DNA from: Gymnogyps californianus
Taxonomy: Eukaryota; Chordata; Aves; Accipitriformes; Cathartidae
NCBI RefSeq assembly: GCF_018139145.2
Contig: NC_059500.1
Span: forward strand, 57,935,580 to 57,999,579
DNA length: 64,000 bases
Reading direction: 5' to 3'
Numbering within the stretch: the first letter of the stretch is position 1; every line of letters starts with the position of its first letter. Under the pieces are notes generated by a model. That model had not been told where the DNA came from, searched no databases, and was given only the letters and a program-made list of their open reading frames with translations. Position numbers and translations under genes: made by a program. This document shows, in pieces, positions 62,076 through 64,000 of this stretch.

Positions 62076-64000
62076 GTAAGCTCCTCTGGTTTTGTTCATT
62101 TCTGCAATTCTATGTGTTAATAAAACTTTTCTGTTTGCAAAAGCACATTATTTAATGTAGAAATATAGTCTGTCAGGAGCGAGAGAATTAAACAAAGTAG
62201 CTACCACACTCCTAAATAACAACCTGAAGGGGAAGAATAATGATTTTAGGGGAAAGACACAGACTGCAAATTGTGAGATTGAGTTCTGTTCTTATTTTGC
62301 AACAGACTTGCTTTGTGAACTTGATCAACTTGCTTAACTCTTTTATGCCTCGGCTTCTCTATGTATTGCTTGTTCAGTCAGCAAAATAATACCCTCCTCA
62401 CAGGTGTACTGTAAAATTTCAGTAATATTTGTGAAGTTTCTAATGTCTTTGTGTGTGTAATATTGTTTATAATACCAATGCAGTCAAGACTGTCGAATTT
62501 AAAATGAGTCCCTAGAGTGTGCCAAATGTTATTGCTCTCTCCAGAAGAATGGTATTTGTGGCCCTGTGTTTGCTTTACTTTTCATTTAAATAACTTTGCA
62601 GTTGTTGGAAAAGTTTAAGATACTGGTAATGGTTGACTAAGTTTATCATTTTAAACTTACATGAGCAGAGATTAAAATACACAAATAAATTACAATGAGA
62701 AAACTTCTACATTTACTGCACCCTTGGATAATCAAGAGCTCTGTTCTGCAGAGCAGTTAGTTTAGCACTTCTGGTAAATGCTTGATTCAGATCGAAAGTC
62801 CCAATTACAATTCCATTTCAGGCCACTATCAACCTTTAGGATGCTGAACAGACGGGAGCTGGTGAGAGCACAGTATGCTGTGTCGTAAAGCCATGCACAT
62901 GAAGTCCACTGCTTGTATGGTTTCTTGGCTGTAGTTTTTGTAGCCATAGTGCACTAACACTATTGTGTGATGTTTGCAGTTTTAGAAATCCCTTGAACTG
63001 GTCTGAAGCAGGGTAGGACTAGACACCCATACCAAAAAGAAATTACCATAGCACTAAGTACTATTAAACTGATTTGGGAAGGGGGATGGAAGGGCAAGGG
63101 GAGAGAGGAAGGAGATGTGAGGAGTCCTCTTGCTAGAAGAATCTCCTTAGTTTGTCACCAAATTGTCAGATACAACTTTAAAAGAGATTAAGAGGAAATG
63201 GCAACTGTTCTGATTCTTAAAATACTTAGAAAAACAAAACAAAAAAATCCCTTCCAGCTTATTTACATGTTTTTCATATCATAGGTCACTATCAGTTCCA
63301 GGTGCTATGTTTTGTCTCTCCATAGAGAAACATTGATCATGTTGCATGACATTTTCACTCTTCCATGATCCTGTCAAAGTCCAGAAGCTTGTTGTATTCC
63401 TGCTAAGCCTGCCCAATTAATGAGGGCAATACTGGTCCCTTGTACCACAAAGGTTTTGTCTTTTGGCAGACAGGTTTGTGACACTGTTGGCTTTCACGCA
63501 GATTGTCCCTCTTGGGGCATATGGCAAAATACGTATTTGTCATGCCTCATGCCAAACTTACCTGCAGAGTCTCCTCCTCATCTCTAACAGTAGCTTTTCC
63601 AGTCACATACAGTGCCTGTAGCTTTACTTGTGATGGATGTATGTCCTGGATTGGGAAGCACGTTCTGTTGTGTACAGCTTATGATTAACAGTCTTTGAAG
63701 GAGCAAGCCCTTCATATCTGTATCTTATACCTCTGTGTGGGTCCCCACTGTGTCCAAAGTCTTTGAGACCTGCATGAATAGATCATAGATAATTTGCCAC
63801 CATGTACTACATTTTAAACTCCCACCCCCACAAAAAATGCCCCAACCAACCAACAACAACAAAAAAATCCCAAGACAGCGTGAGCTAGAGAGTCATTCCT
63901 CATAGCAATTACTGCAGAGAAAGAGTCATGGCTGACTCACATTTGCTGTTTTCTTCAAAGACCGGATTTCTCCCCGGAATAACGTCCTTCAGCTGTTATC
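62076..64000. other. SV2C intron 3, partial
   Basis: Starts with GTAAG. No sequence matching the next expected SV2C coding block (the continuation after SGFG) is present, so intron 3 runs past the window edge. No repeats of note. Confidence 0.8.

Larger units (their letters stand above)
10330..64000 (+). other. SV2C: SV2C gene span, 5' part (partial at right edge)
   Basis: Gene-level entry joining the probable non-coding exon 1 in the CpG island (ending 10660), exon 2 (38438-39141), exon 3 (61895-62075) and their introns. Intron 1 is 10661-38437 if the 10661 donor is used, and intron 2 is 39142-61894. Both seen acceptors have good pyrimidine tracts ending in gcag, and the coding donors are GTGAGT and GTAAG. 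The exon 2/3 junction is phase 1 and the exon 3 donor is phase 2. About 254 of the roughly 727 residues usual for SV2C are encoded here. The transcription start position is an estimate; exon 1 is inferred from the CpG island and donor, not from homology. Confidence 0.85.

Noticed and set aside
62076..64000. Search for SV2C exon 4
   Set aside because: No frame here continues the transporter after the SGFG segment; the exon must lie to the right of the window.

Overview
This window is vertebrate genomic DNA, almost certainly avian. It has about 40% G+C overall, large introns, one GC- and CpG-dense island, CR1 LINE fragments and several solo LTRs of families that are abundant in bird genomes. 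LTR ends of the kind seen here (TGTCCTGGTTT... on the minus strand) are common in neoavian and passerine assemblies, so a non-galliform bird is the best guess. No operons, phage or bacterial features are present.

One protein-coding gene can be firmly recognised: SV2C (synaptic vesicle glycoprotein 2C), on the plus strand. Its promoter appears to be the CpG island at about 10.2-10.96 kb, where a probable non-coding first exon ends at a consensus donor (10661). Intron 1 (about 27.8 kb) ends at 38437. Exon 2 (38438-39141) carries a 124-nt leader, the start codon at 38562 and residues 1 to 194 (first base of the codon). Intron 2 (about 22.8 kb) is followed by exon 3 (61895-62075, residues 194-254). 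The splice phases join perfectly (phase 1, then phase 2). The rest of the transporter lies beyond the right edge.

Upstream of the gene (1-10.2 kb) the DNA looks intergenic: a degenerate CTGACCTG-rich repeat, a pure GGAGA microsatellite, a possible old inverted-repeat element, one CR1 fragment, and an unexplained 579-bp open frame at 8955-9533. Intron 1 holds three solo LTRs of one family (16327, 19538, 26545), a copy of a second, 1.1-kb LTR family (29679), and two CR1 fragments. Intron 2 holds one CR1 fragment and the second copy of the 1.1-kb LTR (49620). Four of the five LTRs have clear 5-bp target-site duplications. By promoter-like and poly(A)-like motifs, all five seem to lie antisense to SV2C.

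Points most worth checking are the 26-codon uORF in exon 2, a possible alternative first exon at about 11.0-11.14 kb, the two direct 1.1-kb LTR copies flanking the start exon, the mosaic structure of one LTR, and the 8955-9533 open frame. I did not find a convincing undescribed biological system; most of the window is ordinary intron and intergenic sequence.
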